64,000 bases of DNA from Vibrio sinensis. GTDB lineage: Bacteria > Pseudomonadota > Gammaproteobacteria > Enterobacterales > Vibrionaceae. The notes under the pieces were generated by a model. That model saw only the letters and a program-made list of their open reading frames with translations, had not been told where the DNA came from and searched no databases. Shown here one piece after another: positions 17,654-26,840 of this stretch (its first letter is position 1; every line of letters begins with the position of its first letter). A program made the translations under genes and the position numbers. The DNA lies in the NCBI RefSeq assembly GCF_003605645.1, contig NZ_QVMU01000022.1, positions 18,178 through 82,177 on the forward strand. Reading direction: 5' to 3'.

Positions 17654-19643
17654 TCATCATTCCTGCTAACTGTGACTGCATTTTACTGGTGGCATCTTGC
17701 ATTGCCGTAAACTTGGCGTGCGTTCTTTTCTCTAGCCCTTCCATGCGACGGTCTAATGAGGTTTGATCGTCTTCTAAACGATAGTTCTGCTCGACGAGGC
17801 TTCTTTCTCTAGTACGAATCGACCCCGTCACCCCAGTTAAGCCTTGAATTGCATCTTCTACCTTTTTGGCAAACCCATCATTACCACCAAAAAATGACTC
17901 GAGCTTAGTAAAGTTATTATTTAACTGACGATCAAGCATGTCGTAGTTAATCTCAAGCATACCTTGACGTGTTGTGGTCACACCAAATTCCGTCAAGGTC
18001 TTTAATTCGATAGGTGCACCGTCCACCGAAGAAGAAAACACCGATTTTAATCGGGCATCGGCACTACGTATGATGCTATCGCCAGCAAGAGGTCCCGCTT
18101 GCCCCGTACGGGGATCGACACCGGATAAATCCTTGGTGATTTGATAAAACTGATTGTAAGCTCCGACAAATTGTTCAATATCCTCTCGGACACCTTGTCT
18201 GTCATATTCTATATCAATTTCAGATGGTGTTTTTCCCGGCTCACTACGCCCTTTTAACGCAAGATCGACACCATCTATCGCATTTTCAATTACATTGTTA
18301 TTACTCGACAGTTGGGCAACACCATCCAATAAAACTTGAGAATCTTGGCCTGCTTGAACTTGGATCATCCCTTGATAGGAATCAAATGATGCTTGAGCCG
18401 CTTGTAAATTCGCATTAGCGTTATCAATTCGAGCAAGATAGTCTCGTTCTTCTTGTGATAACTTTGCTCGTTCTGCATCTTTAGCCTGCTCAGGTGAAAC
18501 GTCTTGATGAGCGACTGCGGCTTTAATTGCTTCTTGCTCTTTCGCTAACTTTTGCTCGAGAGCTAATTGGGCCTCTTTTGGCGTCACATAGGAGTCAGTG
18601 AGTGTCCCTGATGCGGTGTTATTCCAGCCCGGTACATCTTTAGACTTTTCTAACGCTTTCGCATCCAGTTCTGGTTCTGGTTCCCAATAAGAATCAAGTA
18701 GCGTCCCAGAAGCGGTTTCACTCCAGCCCGGTATTCTATCTTCAGGCTTGATATATTTGTTCGCTTCGATCGCTGCATCAGCGGCGGCTCTTACTGCCGA
18801 TTCCGACATCGGATTGGAGACGGTTGCTTCTTTTTCTGCTCGGGGATCGGCGGCAACTGCCGCTTGTTTTGAGGTGTTTGCTATCTCTTGATCGACAACC
18901 TTTGCCGCATCGATGTTCTTTTGTGCGATGCGATCGGCAACTTCTTGCTCTTTGGGTGTCAATGGTTTCAATAACGACTGTGCCTCTGAACGCGCATTTT
19001 CAAGATCTTCAACACGCTGCTCAAGGGTTTTATATTCAAGGCGCTTAAGTGGGTTAGCCCCATCGGCGGTTTCCACACTCATTTTAATGCGATTATCTGC
19101 CCCAGAAAGATCAGAGGCGACAATAAGACGCGGCCCTTTAACATCATTAATCACCGAGGCTCTAACACCTGGATTTGATTTACTACCATTGATACTACGA
19201 ACAACATCCACTAGCTTAGAGCGATTGTCGACATCAATGGTAAAAGATTTATTGCCTAGCGAAATCTGCAGCTTACCCTCACCAAAACGTGCGTCTTCTG
19301 GCAGTACATCTGACGCGACTTTATGGCTTTGAGCAAGCTGCAATACATCGACTGCGTATCGACCAGCGATAGCTTCAGTTGTTGCTGTTGCTGATACGAC
19401 GGCATCATCCGTAGACGCTACCGTTCTTGCTGCGAACGCTTTCTCTTGTCGAAAGCTCGTCATCAAGTTTTTCATCGTATCCAGTGACTCTCTGAGTCGT
19501 CCATAAGCACTAATACTGGTATCAATTTTAGTCAACTCATTGTCAATACGCTGCTGTTTAGGCGCACGTTCTGCTTCAACAATTTTGCCGACCATGGAAT
19601 TGATGTCCATGCCAGTATTCATCCCTATTGGGCCAAAACTCAT
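17637..19643 (-). CDS. fliD: Flagellar filament cap protein FliD
   Basis: Caps the filament and guides flagellin insertion. 668 residues. Conserved N-terminal domain (1-110, GMDINSMVGKIVEAERAPK) and C-terminal coiled-coil domain (about 480-668, ending AGMMNALGG). The middle holds a Vibrio-specific insertion with much Ala, Glu and Lys and two imperfect repeats PGWSETASGTLLDSY and PGWNNTASGTLTDSY 33 residues apart (about 305-352). ATG has AGGTGA upstream. Also known as flaH. Confidence 0.95.
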   Translation of the reverse strand: MSFGPIGMNTGMDINSMVGKIVEAERAPKQQRIDNELTKIDTSISAYGRLRESLDTMKNLMTSFRQEKAFAARTVASTDDAVVSATATTEAIAGRYAVDVLQLAQSHKVASDVLPEDARFGEGKLQISLGNKSFTIDVDNRSKLVDVVRSINGSKSNPGVRASVINDVKGPRLIVASDLSGADNRIKMSVETADGANPLKRLEYKTLEQRVEDLENARSEAQSLLKPLTPKEQEVADRIAQKNIDAAKVVDQEIANTSKQAAVAADPRAEKEATVSNPMSESAVRAAADAAIEANKYIKPEDRIPGWSETASGTLLDSYWEPEPELDAKALEKSKDVPGWNNTASGTLTDSYVTPKEAQLALEQKLAKEQEAIKAAVAHQDVSPEQAKDAERAKLSQEERDYLARIDNANANLQAAQASFDSYQGMIQVQAGQDSQVLLDGVAQLSSNNNVIENAIDGVDLALKGRSEPGKTPSEIDIEYDRQGVREDIEQFVGAYNQFYQITKDLSGVDPRTGQAGPLAGDSIIRSADARLKSVFSSSVDGAPIELKTLTEFGVTTTRQGMLEINYDMLDRQLNNNFTKLESFFGGNDGFAKKVEDAIQGLTGVTGSIRTRERSLVEQNYRLEDDQTSLDRRMEGLEKRTHAKFTAMQDATSKMQSQLAGMMNALGG

Positions 19644-19664
19644 TTAATCACCTCAAAATTACAA

Positions 19665-20093
19665 TCACACCTTACCGTCAAACAAACCTGAAGAATAACG
19701 TGAGGTTTGCTCTCTAAGGCGGCGCAGTATTTCTAACATTTCTTCATCCGGGATCTGACGAATAATCTCACCAGTGCTCGCTTCGTATATCGTCACGACT
19801 TCACGACCAGATTCTTCATCAACTCGAAAAGATAAATCCTTGTTGAAAGATGAAATAAACTCATTCATCTCTTCCACAATTCGTTCACGTTCGTCCCGAT
19901 CGATTTCCACTTGTTGGGGTGAAAACTCAACCGCTTTTTCTAACGAATGTACACTTTGTTGATTTAACTCCGAAGCTCGAGACGTACCCGACTGAGGGGA
20001 AACATTCTGCGTACTATCATAATCATTAGCAATTTTAGTGCCACTTTGTGAGCTATAAGACTGGATGTTCGATGTGTAGGACGGTACTTCCAT
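19665..20093 (-). CDS. flaG: Flagellar protein FlaG
   Basis: Short protein of 142 residues whose loss affects filament length in related bacteria. The N-terminus is Ser/Thr/Gln rich; the C-terminal FlaG domain (about 60-130) shows LSFRVDEESGREVVTIYEASTGEIIRQIP, the family signature. AAGGGAG ribosome site upstream of ATG. No terminator separates it from the preceding flagellin, so it is probably transcribed by read-through. Confidence 0.93.
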   Translation of the reverse strand: MEVPSYTSNIQSYSSQSGTKIANDYDSTQNVSPQSGTSRASELNQQSVHSLEKAVEFSPQQVEIDRDERERIVEEMNEFISSFNKDLSFRVDEESGREVVTIYEASTGEIIRQIPDEEMLEILRRLREQTSRYSSGLFDGKV

Positions 20094-20183
20094 AACAATC
20101 TCCCTTCCAACTTAATGGTTGTCTACCCAAAGGCGAATCCTAAAGATAATCTGACCTTATAAGCTCGATTTCGAACCCATCTA

Positions 20184-21317
20184 TTAACCCAAAAGACTTA
20201 AAGCTGCAGAAGGTGACTGCTTTGCTTGTGCCAATACTGACGTACTGGCTTGCTGCAGGATCTGCGACTTTGTCAGTTGTGTCGTTTCTTTTGCATAGTC
20301 CGTATCCAAAATTCGGCTACGAGATGCGTTGACGTTTTCATTGATGTTGTCTAGGTTACTAATCGCATGGCTAAATCGGTTCTGGAATGCACCTAAAGAA
20401 GCGCGTTGGCTATCCACTGATTTTAATGCGCCATCGATAACTGAGATCGCCATCTGCGATCCTGCTACCGTCGAGACATCAACATCAGCAACCGTAACTT
20501 CTTTTGCCGCGCCAAAACCAAGATCTGCCCCTAATGCACCACCAATCGTTACATCTGATGATACTTGTTTTGTTGCAGCAAATAGTTGTAACTCACCCTC
20601 ATCACCGACCGAGGCTTTCACGTCTTCACTTTGACCATTGATGTAAGTAGCTAACTGCTCAATATCATCACCTTCTTTTGCATTGATGGTGAGTGTTTGA
20701 GCATCGCCATGCACGTCTGTATAGTCGAATGTTACGTCTGTTTTTCCTGCTTCTACGCGCCAATCGGCTGATTTACCCGTTGCTGCAGTATATGCCTTTC
20801 CTCCCATATCGCTCGTGTCAGAACGCATACTTCCAATAGAAAGCATGACCGCTTCACCTGAGCCTGCACCGATCTGGAAAGACTGATTACCAAACTGACC
20901 GTTAAGAAGTTTATTACCACCAAATGATGTTGTTTCGGCAATTCGATTCAACTCATCATTCAATGATGTCACTTCTTCTTGAATAGCCGTACGCTCTGAA
21001 CGAGAGTTCGAACCATTAGATGATTGCAGTGACAAATCACGCATACGCTGAAGTATATTCGTGGTTTCATTCATTGCCCCTTCCGCTGTTTGAGCAATAG
21101 AAATACCATCATTGGCATTTTTTACTGCCATATCTAAACCACGACTTTGTGAAGTCAAACGGTTTGATATCTGCAAACCAGCGGCATCATCACGAGCACT
21201 GTTTATTTTATAACCAGACGACAGGCGTTCCATCGACTTTTGCGCACCCTCAGCAGCACCATTTAGGTATCGCTGAGCCGTCATCGCAGACACATTTGTG
21301 TTTACGTTAATTGCCAT
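20184..21317 (-). CDS. flaB: Polar flagellin, third copy (FlaB of V. cholerae-type order)
   Basis: Filament subunit of 377 residues. Canonical flagellin N-terminus (MAINVNTNVSAMTAQRYLN, then RLSSGYKINSARDDAAGLQ) and C-terminus (SQILQQASTSVLAQAKQSPS, ending LSLLG), with a short variable middle. Has its own sigma-28 promoter at 21396-21422 and an AAGGAG site before the ATG. In V. parahaemolyticus naming this position is flaA. Which paralogue it matches best cannot be decided by eye. Confidence 0.93.
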   Translation of the reverse strand: MAINVNTNVSAMTAQRYLNGAAEGAQKSMERLSSGYKINSARDDAAGLQISNRLTSQSRGLDMAVKNANDGISIAQTAEGAMNETTNILQRMRDLSLQSSNGSNSRSERTAIQEEVTSLNDELNRIAETTSFGGNKLLNGQFGNQSFQIGAGSGEAVMLSIGSMRSDTSDMGGKAYTAATGKSADWRVEAGKTDVTFDYTDVHGDAQTLTINAKEGDDIEQLATYINGQSEDVKASVGDEGELQLFAATKQVSSDVTIGGALGADLGFGAAKEVTVADVDVSTVAGSQMAISVIDGALKSVDSQRASLGAFQNRFSHAISNLDNINENVNASRSRILDTDYAKETTQLTKSQILQQASTSVLAQAKQSPSAALSLLG

Positions 21318-21395
21318 ATTTGATCTCCTTAGGCATTAAGCATGCGCCTTTGTGTCTCTCACCTCACATTGGCGCATATCATTTCTCTCAATCCT

Positions 21396-21422
21396 TTAAC
21401 GGCGAGGGAAAAATAAGCTTTA
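21396..21422 (-). promoter_or_regulatory. Sigma-28 (FliA) promoter of the third flagellin
   Basis: Minus strand: TAAAGCTT, 11-base spacer, GCCGTTAA. This matches the FliA consensus (TAAAGTTT-N11-GCCGATAA) with two differences in the -35 and one in the -10 box. Leader to the ATG is about 70 bases. Confidence 0.85.
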
Positions 21423-21522
21423 GAGAAAAAATACGCTTTTTATTTATTTTTACTGCTTTCACTTAGAAACGTGAGTTATATCTAAAATACGTTGCTTTTT
21501 AGTTACAAAGTACTATAAACGC

Positions 21523-21550
21523 AAAAATCCAGCCGAAGCTGGATTTTTTT
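21523..21550 (-). terminator. Terminator of the second flagellin
   Basis: Stem AATCCAGC / GCTGGATT with a TTCG tetraloop on the minus strand, flanked by T-rich sequence; 15 bases after the flagellin stop at 21565. A textbook intrinsic terminator, so each flagellin tends to be its own unit. Confidence 0.92.
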
Positions 21551-21564
21551 AATCAAGGTTAAGA

Positions 21565-22707
21565 TTAACCTAGTAGGCTTAGTGCCGAGTTTGGCGCTTG
21601 TTTCGCCTGAGCAAGTACTGAACTTGATGCTTGAGAAAGAATTTGAGACTTAGTTAGTGCAGTCGTTTCTTTCGCGAAGTCAGTATCTTTGATACGGCTC
21701 TTAGATGCATTCACGTTTTCGTTGATGTTATCTAGGTTATTGATAGCATGGTCGAAACGGTTTTGGAAAGCACCTAGTTCTGCACGGTGGCTATCTACAT
21801 AGTTCAATGCAGTATCGATGATAGCAACTGATTCTTGAGCGCCACCTACTGTCGTTACGTCAATCGTATCAACAGTCATGTTTTTACCAGCGTCCATACC
21901 TAGCTCACCCGCTAGACTGCCACCGAATGATACAGCGCCATCAACTTTGTTAGTGCCAGCAAATACTTGTAGGCGACCTTCTTCGTCAACTGAAGCTTTT
22001 ACTAGATCAGTTTGACCGTTGATGTATGTCGCTAACTCTTCAATATCATCGCCTTCTTTAGCGTTGATAGAGATAGTTTGTGGTGCTGCGCCATTTTTCT
22101 CAGTCAGTGTAATGTCTAGTGTGTTTTTGCCAGCAGCAACACCCCAGTCTTTATCTTTAGCGTTTTCTGCTGAAGCTTTGTAGCTTACGCCACCCATGCC
22201 AGAGTTATCTGAACGCATGTCATTTAGAGTCAGCATTACTGCTTCACCGTTGTCCGCACCAATCTGCATAGATTTAGTTTGGAACGTACCATTTAGTAGT
22301 TTATTACCACCAAATGATGTGGTTTCAGCAACACGATTTAACTCGTCGTTTAGTGATGTGATTTCTTCTTGAATCGCAACACGCTCAGATTTAGAGTTTG
22401 AACCATTTGATGATTGAAGAGACAAATCACGCATACGTTGTAGAATGTTTGTCGTTTCATTCATTGCACCTTCTGCTGTTTGTGCAATTGAAATACCGTC
22501 GTTTGCGTTACGTACCGCTACATCAAGACCGCGGCTCTGTACATTCAAACGGTTAGAAATTTGTAGACCTGCAGCGTCATCTTTTGCGCTGTTGATCTTG
22601 CTGCCTGAAGCTAGACGCTCCATTGACGTTTGTTGTGCATTTGTCGCGCTGTTTAGGTAACGCTGAGCGGTCATTGCTGAAACGTTGGTATTTACATTTA
22701 CTGCCAT
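21565..22707 (-). CDS. flaD: Polar flagellin, second copy (FlaD of V. cholerae-type order)
   Basis: Filament subunit of 380 residues from the ATG at 22707 (GGAG upstream); the open frame continues upstream but that part covers the leader. N-terminus MAVNVNTNVSAMTAQRYLN and C-terminus SQASSSVLAQAKQAPNSALS are standard. It has its own sigma-28 promoter and terminator. Equivalent to flaB of V. parahaemolyticus by position. Confidence 0.93.
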   Translation of the reverse strand: MAVNVNTNVSAMTAQRYLNSATNAQQTSMERLASGSKINSAKDDAAGLQISNRLNVQSRGLDVAVRNANDGISIAQTAEGAMNETTNILQRMRDLSLQSSNGSNSKSERVAIQEEITSLNDELNRVAETTSFGGNKLLNGTFQTKSMQIGADNGEAVMLTLNDMRSDNSGMGGVSYKASAENAKDKDWGVAAGKNTLDITLTEKNGAAPQTISINAKEGDDIEELATYINGQTDLVKASVDEEGRLQVFAGTNKVDGAVSFGGSLAGELGMDAGKNMTVDTIDVTTVGGAQESVAIIDTALNYVDSHRAELGAFQNRFDHAINNLDNINENVNASKSRIKDTDFAKETTALTKSQILSQASSSVLAQAKQAPNSALSLLG

Positions 22708-22742
22708 GGTGATTTCTCCAATTGATTTTCCGTGTTTCCGGC

Positions 22743-22758
22743 TTCCGACGTCTCGGAA
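22743..22758 (-). promoter_or_regulatory. Small hairpin in the flaD leader
   Basis: TTCCGA and TCGGAA separated by four bases form a perfect six-base stem in the 5' untranslated region, about 36 bases before the start codon. It could stabilise the abundant flagellin mRNA; this is inference only. Confidence 0.4.
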
Positions 22759-22789
22759 AACCAAGGTAGTTCTCTCAAAGTTACTTTTA

Positions 22790-22816
22790 TTAACGGCACT
22801 GCTTTGAAAACCTTTA
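22790..22816 (-). promoter_or_regulatory. Sigma-28 (FliA) promoter of the second flagellin
   Basis: Minus strand: TAAAGGTT, 11-base spacer, GCCGTTAA. Good match to the FliA consensus with correct spacing. It gives an mRNA leader of about 75 bases. Confidence 0.87.
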
Positions 22817-23000
22817 GATTTTTTTTAAGTTTTTTTCTAAAAAAGTTCATTTAGCTAGTTTTGTGTGATGAAAGGGTCGCTTTCAATAAAAAGTAAACCT
22901 ATTAACTAAAGGTTTTCAGATAGGCGTCGATATCTCTCCCCCTGAACCAAAAGCCTTTGATTTCAATTGCTATTTACATAGATTACAGCATGAAAAATAG

Positions 23001-24134
23001 TTAGCTTAATAAGGTTAACGCCAAATTGGGCTGCTGCTTAGCCTGTGCCAAGATCGAGGTACTGACTTGCTGTAATATCTGCTGCTTAACCATTTGTGTA
23101 GTTTCTTTCGCATAATCAGTATCTTGAATACGACTATTCGATGCTGAAATATTTTCACTGATGTTCGATAGGTTATTGATAGTGTGATCAAAGCGGTTTT
23201 GCATCGCACCGAGTTCAGCTCGGTGACCATCCACATATTTAAGGGCGGTATCTATAATGGATACCGCTCTTTGCGCGCCACCGACACTACCAATATCAAT
23301 GTTATCAACCGCTTCGTAGCCATACAGGTTCATTTGTAAAGCATTAGCCAAACCACCCGAGAAAGCCATTGTTCCGGAGGTTTCTTCACCAGCCATGAAG
23401 ATTTGTAATTGTCCCTCTTCATTAACTGAGGCACTGACTTTATCCGTTTGGCCATTAATATAAGTAGCCAGCTCTTCTATGTCGTCACCTGCTTTCGCAT
23501 TAATTTGAATGGTTTGCTCTTGGCCATAAGCATCGGTATAGCGCATATTAAATTGGCGCTGATCAGCGCCAACACGCCACTGGCTATCGACTGACTGAGC
23601 CGAAGCATAAGAAAAACCACCCATGTTAATACTGTCTGATCGCATATTCTTCAGACCAAGCTGAACGGCTTCCCCAGAACTGGAACCAATTTGAAAAGCG
23701 GCATTCGAAAACGAACCATTGAGCAGTTTTTGGCCACCAAAAGAGGTTGTTTCAGCAATTCGATTTAATTCGTCATTTAAAGCGCCCATTTCTTCTTGTA
23801 GGGCTGAGCGTTCAGAAGCGGTATTGGTGCCATTGGCAGATTGAAGGGAGAGGTCGCGCATACGCTGCAAAATATTGGTCGATTCACTCATCGCCCCCTC
23901 TGCAGTTTGCATGATAGAAATACCATCGTTGGCATTTCGCACCGCAACATCAATACCGCGGATTTGAGATTCAAGACGATTAGATATTTGTAACCCTGCT
24001 GCATCATCTTTGGCACTATTAATACGTTTACCAGAGGCAAGGCGCTCAAGAGATTGATTCAACAAATCCGTCGCGTTATTGAGGGAACGCTGAGCTGTCA
24101 TTGCTGAAACATTGGTATTAACTGTAATTGCCAT
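23001..24134 (-). CDS. flaE: Polar flagellin, first copy (FlaE of V. cholerae-type order)
   Basis: Filament subunit of 377 residues (MAITVNTNVSAMTAQRSLNN at the start). It differs from the two downstream copies at the end, NLALTLLS instead of xSALSLLG, and in several positions of the D0/D1 helices, so it is the most divergent of the three. Has its own sigma-28 promoter. Matches flaF of V. parahaemolyticus by position. Confidence 0.92.
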   Translation of the reverse strand: MAITVNTNVSAMTAQRSLNNATDLLNQSLERLASGKRINSAKDDAAGLQISNRLESQIRGIDVAVRNANDGISIMQTAEGAMSESTNILQRMRDLSLQSANGTNTASERSALQEEMGALNDELNRIAETTSFGGQKLLNGSFSNAAFQIGSSSGEAVQLGLKNMRSDSINMGGFSYASAQSVDSQWRVGADQRQFNMRYTDAYGQEQTIQINAKAGDDIEELATYINGQTDKVSASVNEEGQLQIFMAGEETSGTMAFSGGLANALQMNLYGYEAVDNIDIGSVGGAQRAVSIIDTALKYVDGHRAELGAMQNRFDHTINNLSNISENISASNSRIQDTDYAKETTQMVKQQILQQVSTSILAQAKQQPNLALTLLS

Positions 24135-24164
24135 TCGTTACTGCTGCCTGATTGGGATTTCTCT

Positions 24165-24191
24165 TTATCGGCAGATTAGTCATGTCCTTTA
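24165..24191 (-). promoter_or_regulatory. Sigma-28 (FliA) promoter of the first flagellin
   Basis: Minus strand: TAAAGGAC, 11-base spacer, GCCGATAA. The -10 box is identical to consensus. It lies immediately beyond the DyP terminator (24193-24220), which insulates it. Confidence 0.9.
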
Positions 24192-24192
24192 A

Positions 24193-24220
24193 CAAAAAAA
24201 CCGAGCCTTTAGCTCGGTTT
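24193..24220 (-). terminator. Terminator of the DyP peroxidase gene
   Basis: AAACCGAGC / GCTCGGTTT stem with a five-base loop and a run of seven T on the minus strand, starting 18 bases after the stop at 24239. Confidence 0.92.
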
Positions 24221-24238
24221 CTCTTTCAGTTCGATGGC

Positions 24239-25141
24239 TTACTTTAGCGAAAGTGCCTGTAGCATATCCGCCGATGGCGCAAAGAAATACGCACCGGTCA
24301 CGGCATGAGTAAAACGCAACAACTGGTCAGTTTTACCGTCAGTCACACCATACATACTTTCAAGCATCACCTTGATGTTATGCAGTGTATGACAATAAGA
24401 AATGAATAGCAGGCCATGTTCACCAGTTACACTACCGTACGGCAAGCTATGACGCACGATCTTCAACCCTTTACCCTCTTCTTTTATGTCAACACGACCA
24501 ACGTGAGATTGTGCTGGCACGTTCTCTAATTCAATCGAGTCTGGCTTAGTTCGACCAATCACTTTCTCTTGAGCTGATATGTTCAAACGGTTCCATGCTG
24601 GCAAATTGTGCACAAAACGCTGAACCATCACGTAACTACCACCCACAAATTCGCCATCAGCAATAATCGCGACTTCACGGCGCTTTTCATCTTTTGGGTT
24701 TTCCGTCCCATCAATGAACATCGTCATATCTCGTGAATCTAAGTAGCGGTAGCCCGCAGTTTCATCAACGACAGTTACACACTCAGATACCGACTCTAAA
24801 AATTTGCGTAATACATAAAAATGTAAGTCATGACGGCTTGAGTGTAGATGGATTAACACATCCACATCTGTACTTGGGGCAACAGTATCACCCTCACCAA
24901 GTTGCGGAAATTGAATTAATTCAGCAGGCATCTCTTGGTTCAGTTGAGACCAAAATGAATGGGTGAAAGCAACCGACAGAACTAAATCTGCGTTTGGCTG
25001 CTCTTGATTAAGTTGAGCAATCAACGATGGTAAAGTTTGAAGTTGCATTAATACTAATGCAGGATTTTGATTGATTTTCAGCTGTGTGTATTGAGCAAAT
25101 GGACCTGGTTCTGGAAGAATGGCCGTTTGAGGTTGTGACAT
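24239..25141 (-). CDS. DyP-type (YfeX-like) haem peroxidase
   Basis: Dye-decolourising peroxidase, cytoplasmic (no signal peptide), 300 residues like E. coli YfeX. The catalytic signature FIDGTENP carries the distal Asp at about residue 144; the later segment KIVRHSLPYGSVTGEHGLLFISY has the conserved Arg/His region of the family. Physiological substrate is unknown; YfeX has been linked to haem and porphyrin oxidation. The next gene upstream is a DUF2919 protein, matching yfeX-yfeZ neighbourhood in enterics. Confidence 0.93.
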   Translation of the reverse strand: MSQPQTAILPEPGPFAQYTQLKINQNPALVLMQLQTLPSLIAQLNQEQPNADLVLSVAFTHSFWSQLNQEMPAELIQFPQLGEGDTVAPSTDVDVLIHLHSSRHDLHFYVLRKFLESVSECVTVVDETAGYRYLDSRDMTMFIDGTENPKDEKRREVAIIADGEFVGGSYVMVQRFVHNLPAWNRLNISAQEKVIGRTKPDSIELENVPAQSHVGRVDIKEEGKGLKIVRHSLPYGSVTGEHGLLFISYCHTLHNIKVMLESMYGVTDGKTDQLLRFTHAVTGAYFFAPSADMLQALSLK

Positions 25142-25206
25142 TTAATAGCCCTCATAAATTATTTTAATCAGTATAATATGTTTGATTTATCAGGTATTGA
25201 TTGTGA

Positions 25207-25671
25207 TCATTCTGTTTGAATTTGTGGAATTCGAAAACAATCTGCAACAGTCTGGCTATTATAAACGTAGATTCCAAACCAAAGTAACATCAGCATGACG
25301 ATACCTTGCAACCAACTGAATTCGCCATGTCGTAGATAGACATGATAACCACTTTGTAGAAAATGCAGCGCAGTAGTGAGTAAGGTCACGGGTTTTCCCC
25401 ATGAAACCATTCTATTAGCCCAACCTCGCTCTGGCGTTCGTAAACTGATCATCCACATTAAAGCCAAGCTTGGTAAGCCCATCATTAACCCTAAGTACAA
25501 CATATCGTGATCGGGGTATACAATGGTCAGTATTTTACTGCCGCTATCCCTGCTTGCACCGGCTACAACAAATACAATCCATGCTTTTGCCAATAATCCC
25601 CAGCCTAACCAAAGCCAAATAGGAGCTTTAAGAAAGCCATGTTTATCATAATTTTCGATTGTATAACGCAC
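25207..25671 (-). CDS. DUF2919 family membrane protein (YfeZ-like)
   Basis: 154-residue inner-membrane protein with four hydrophobic segments (about 17-38, 55-75, 90-107 and 120-140). Starts MRYTIENYDKHGFLKAPIWLW, the pattern I associate with DUF2919/YfeZ. Function unknown. Located directly upstream of the peroxidase gene on the same strand, 65 bases apart. Confidence 0.8.
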   Translation of the reverse strand: MRYTIENYDKHGFLKAPIWLWLGWGLLAKAWIVFVVAGASRDSGSKILTIVYPDHDMLYLGLMMGLPSLALMWMISLRTPERGWANRMVSWGKPVTLLTTALHFLQSGYHVYLRHGEFSWLQGIVMLMLLWFGIYVYNSQTVADCFRIPQIQTE

Positions 25672-25818
25672 GTTCTACCTTAAATAACGCCACTTCAAGC
25701 AGTCGGTCACTTTAACGCATATGACGAAAGTTACCATGGTAATTTTTGATATGAACGAAGTCAGCAGCGAAAAAACATCATCATCAAGCGGCTTAACATT
25801 ACGGATCGGTGAGGTGTT

Positions 25819-26277
25819 TTAAGTAGAATGGGGAGAACGGATTGAGCGCCAAGAAAAAAATAGAAACAGTACTAATAGTACGATAGGTCCTCCCCAAAGC
25901 AGCCCGTTACCAATACGAAATGCGGGGTTATACAAGACAAACTCACCATATCGTGATGTCATATATTCAATCACCTCTTGATCACTTGATCCTGAATTAA
26001 TCATATTAAACACGATAAGGCGTAAATCGAGAGCAATGGGAGAATTGGACTCTACAAGGTTTTGATTTTGGCACTGAGGGCATCGCAATGCTTTTGCTAA
26101 TGTATAGCTGCGTTGGCGTAGTTCATCGGAATCGAACTGAAACAACTCCACTTGTTCAGTTATGGATTGATCGCTACTGGGGAAAATATCGGTTGTGGCC
26201 GCCATAACTGGCTCTATAAATAAACATAAAAATAAAGCCAACAAACTACATCGACCTCCTTGAAAAGAATATTTCAT
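25819..26277 (-). CDS. nrfF: Cytochrome c maturation protein NrfF (CcmH family)
   Basis: Thiol-disulfide haem-lyase component needed for attaching haem, in the nrf system usually to the CXXCK site of NrfA. 152 residues: signal peptide (1-27, ...VMAAT), RCPQCQNQ redox motif with Cys66 and Cys69, the family stretch SNSPIALDLR, and a C-terminal transmembrane helix (about 125-145). Its ATG overlaps the end of the thioredoxin gene by four bases. Confidence 0.92.
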   Translation of the reverse strand: MKYSFQGGRCSLLALFLCLFIEPVMAATTDIFPSSDQSITEQVELFQFDSDELRQRSYTLAKALRCPQCQNQNLVESNSPIALDLRLIVFNMINSGSSDQEVIEYMTSRYGEFVLYNPAFRIGNGLLWGGPIVLLVLFLFFSWRSIRSPHST

Positions 26278-26840
26278 TGAACAACCTCTATATCAGCAAA
26301 ATAGGGAGCAAATTTATCAGCCCAAACTGAGTGATTCAGAACACCTTGATGCTTAAGCACAATAACGCCTTGTTGATCGACCAAATATGTCTCCGGCGTA
26401 CCAACCACCCCCAAATCAATCGCCACTTTTCCCTTAGGATCATACAATACATGCTGATATGGGTTACCAGCCCTCTCAAGATATGTGACCGCCGCATCAT
26501 GCTTATCTCGATAATTTAAGCCTTGAATAACCACTCCTTTTTCCGCTAAGTCCATCAACAATGGATGTTCTAAACGGCAAACTCCGCACCAAGAAGCCCA
26601 AACGTTCACTAACTGGTAGGGACGCTGAAAAAAGTCTTGCTCTGATACCGTTTTTTTTGTGATTAATAATGTGCTTTGAAAGGGCGGAAATTGTTTAACG
26701 GCAGATGAAGTCCCAAAACCTTCCGCTTGCTGAAAAACAGCGATGGTCAACAAGGTAATAAATAACACCACACTGCCAATAAAGATAAGCAACCAATTTT
26801 TTTTGGATAACGGTTGTTTAGATAGCGGTTGTTTGGACAA
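26274..26840 (-). CDS. dsbE: Periplasmic thioredoxin-like protein of DsbE/CcmG type
   Basis: Membrane-anchored reductant for apocytochrome c thiols. 188 residues: cytoplasmic N-terminus with a duplicated SKQPL pentapeptide, one transmembrane helix (about 16-36), then a thioredoxin fold with WCGVC (Cys85, Cys88) and a cis-Pro region GTPETYLVD. The start is most likely TTG at 26840, with GGGAGAGAAG directly upstream, inside the 3' end of nrfE (23-base overlap). Fits between nrfE and nrfF as in other Nrf operons. Confidence 0.9.
   Translation of the reverse strand: MSKQPLSKQPLSKKNWLLIFIGSVVLFITLLTIAVFQQAEGFGTSSAVKQFPPFQSTLLITKKTVSEQDFFQRPYQLVNVWASWCGVCRLEHPLLMDLAEKGVVIQGLNYRDKHDAAVTYLERAGNPYQHVLYDPKGKVAIDLGVVGTPETYLVDQQGVIVLKHQGVLNHSVWADKFAPYFADIEVVQ

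Noticed and set aside
22900..23000. Possible terminator after the first flagellin
   Set aside because: Only weak complementarity (GGTTCAG against CTGAAAACC) and no T-run.
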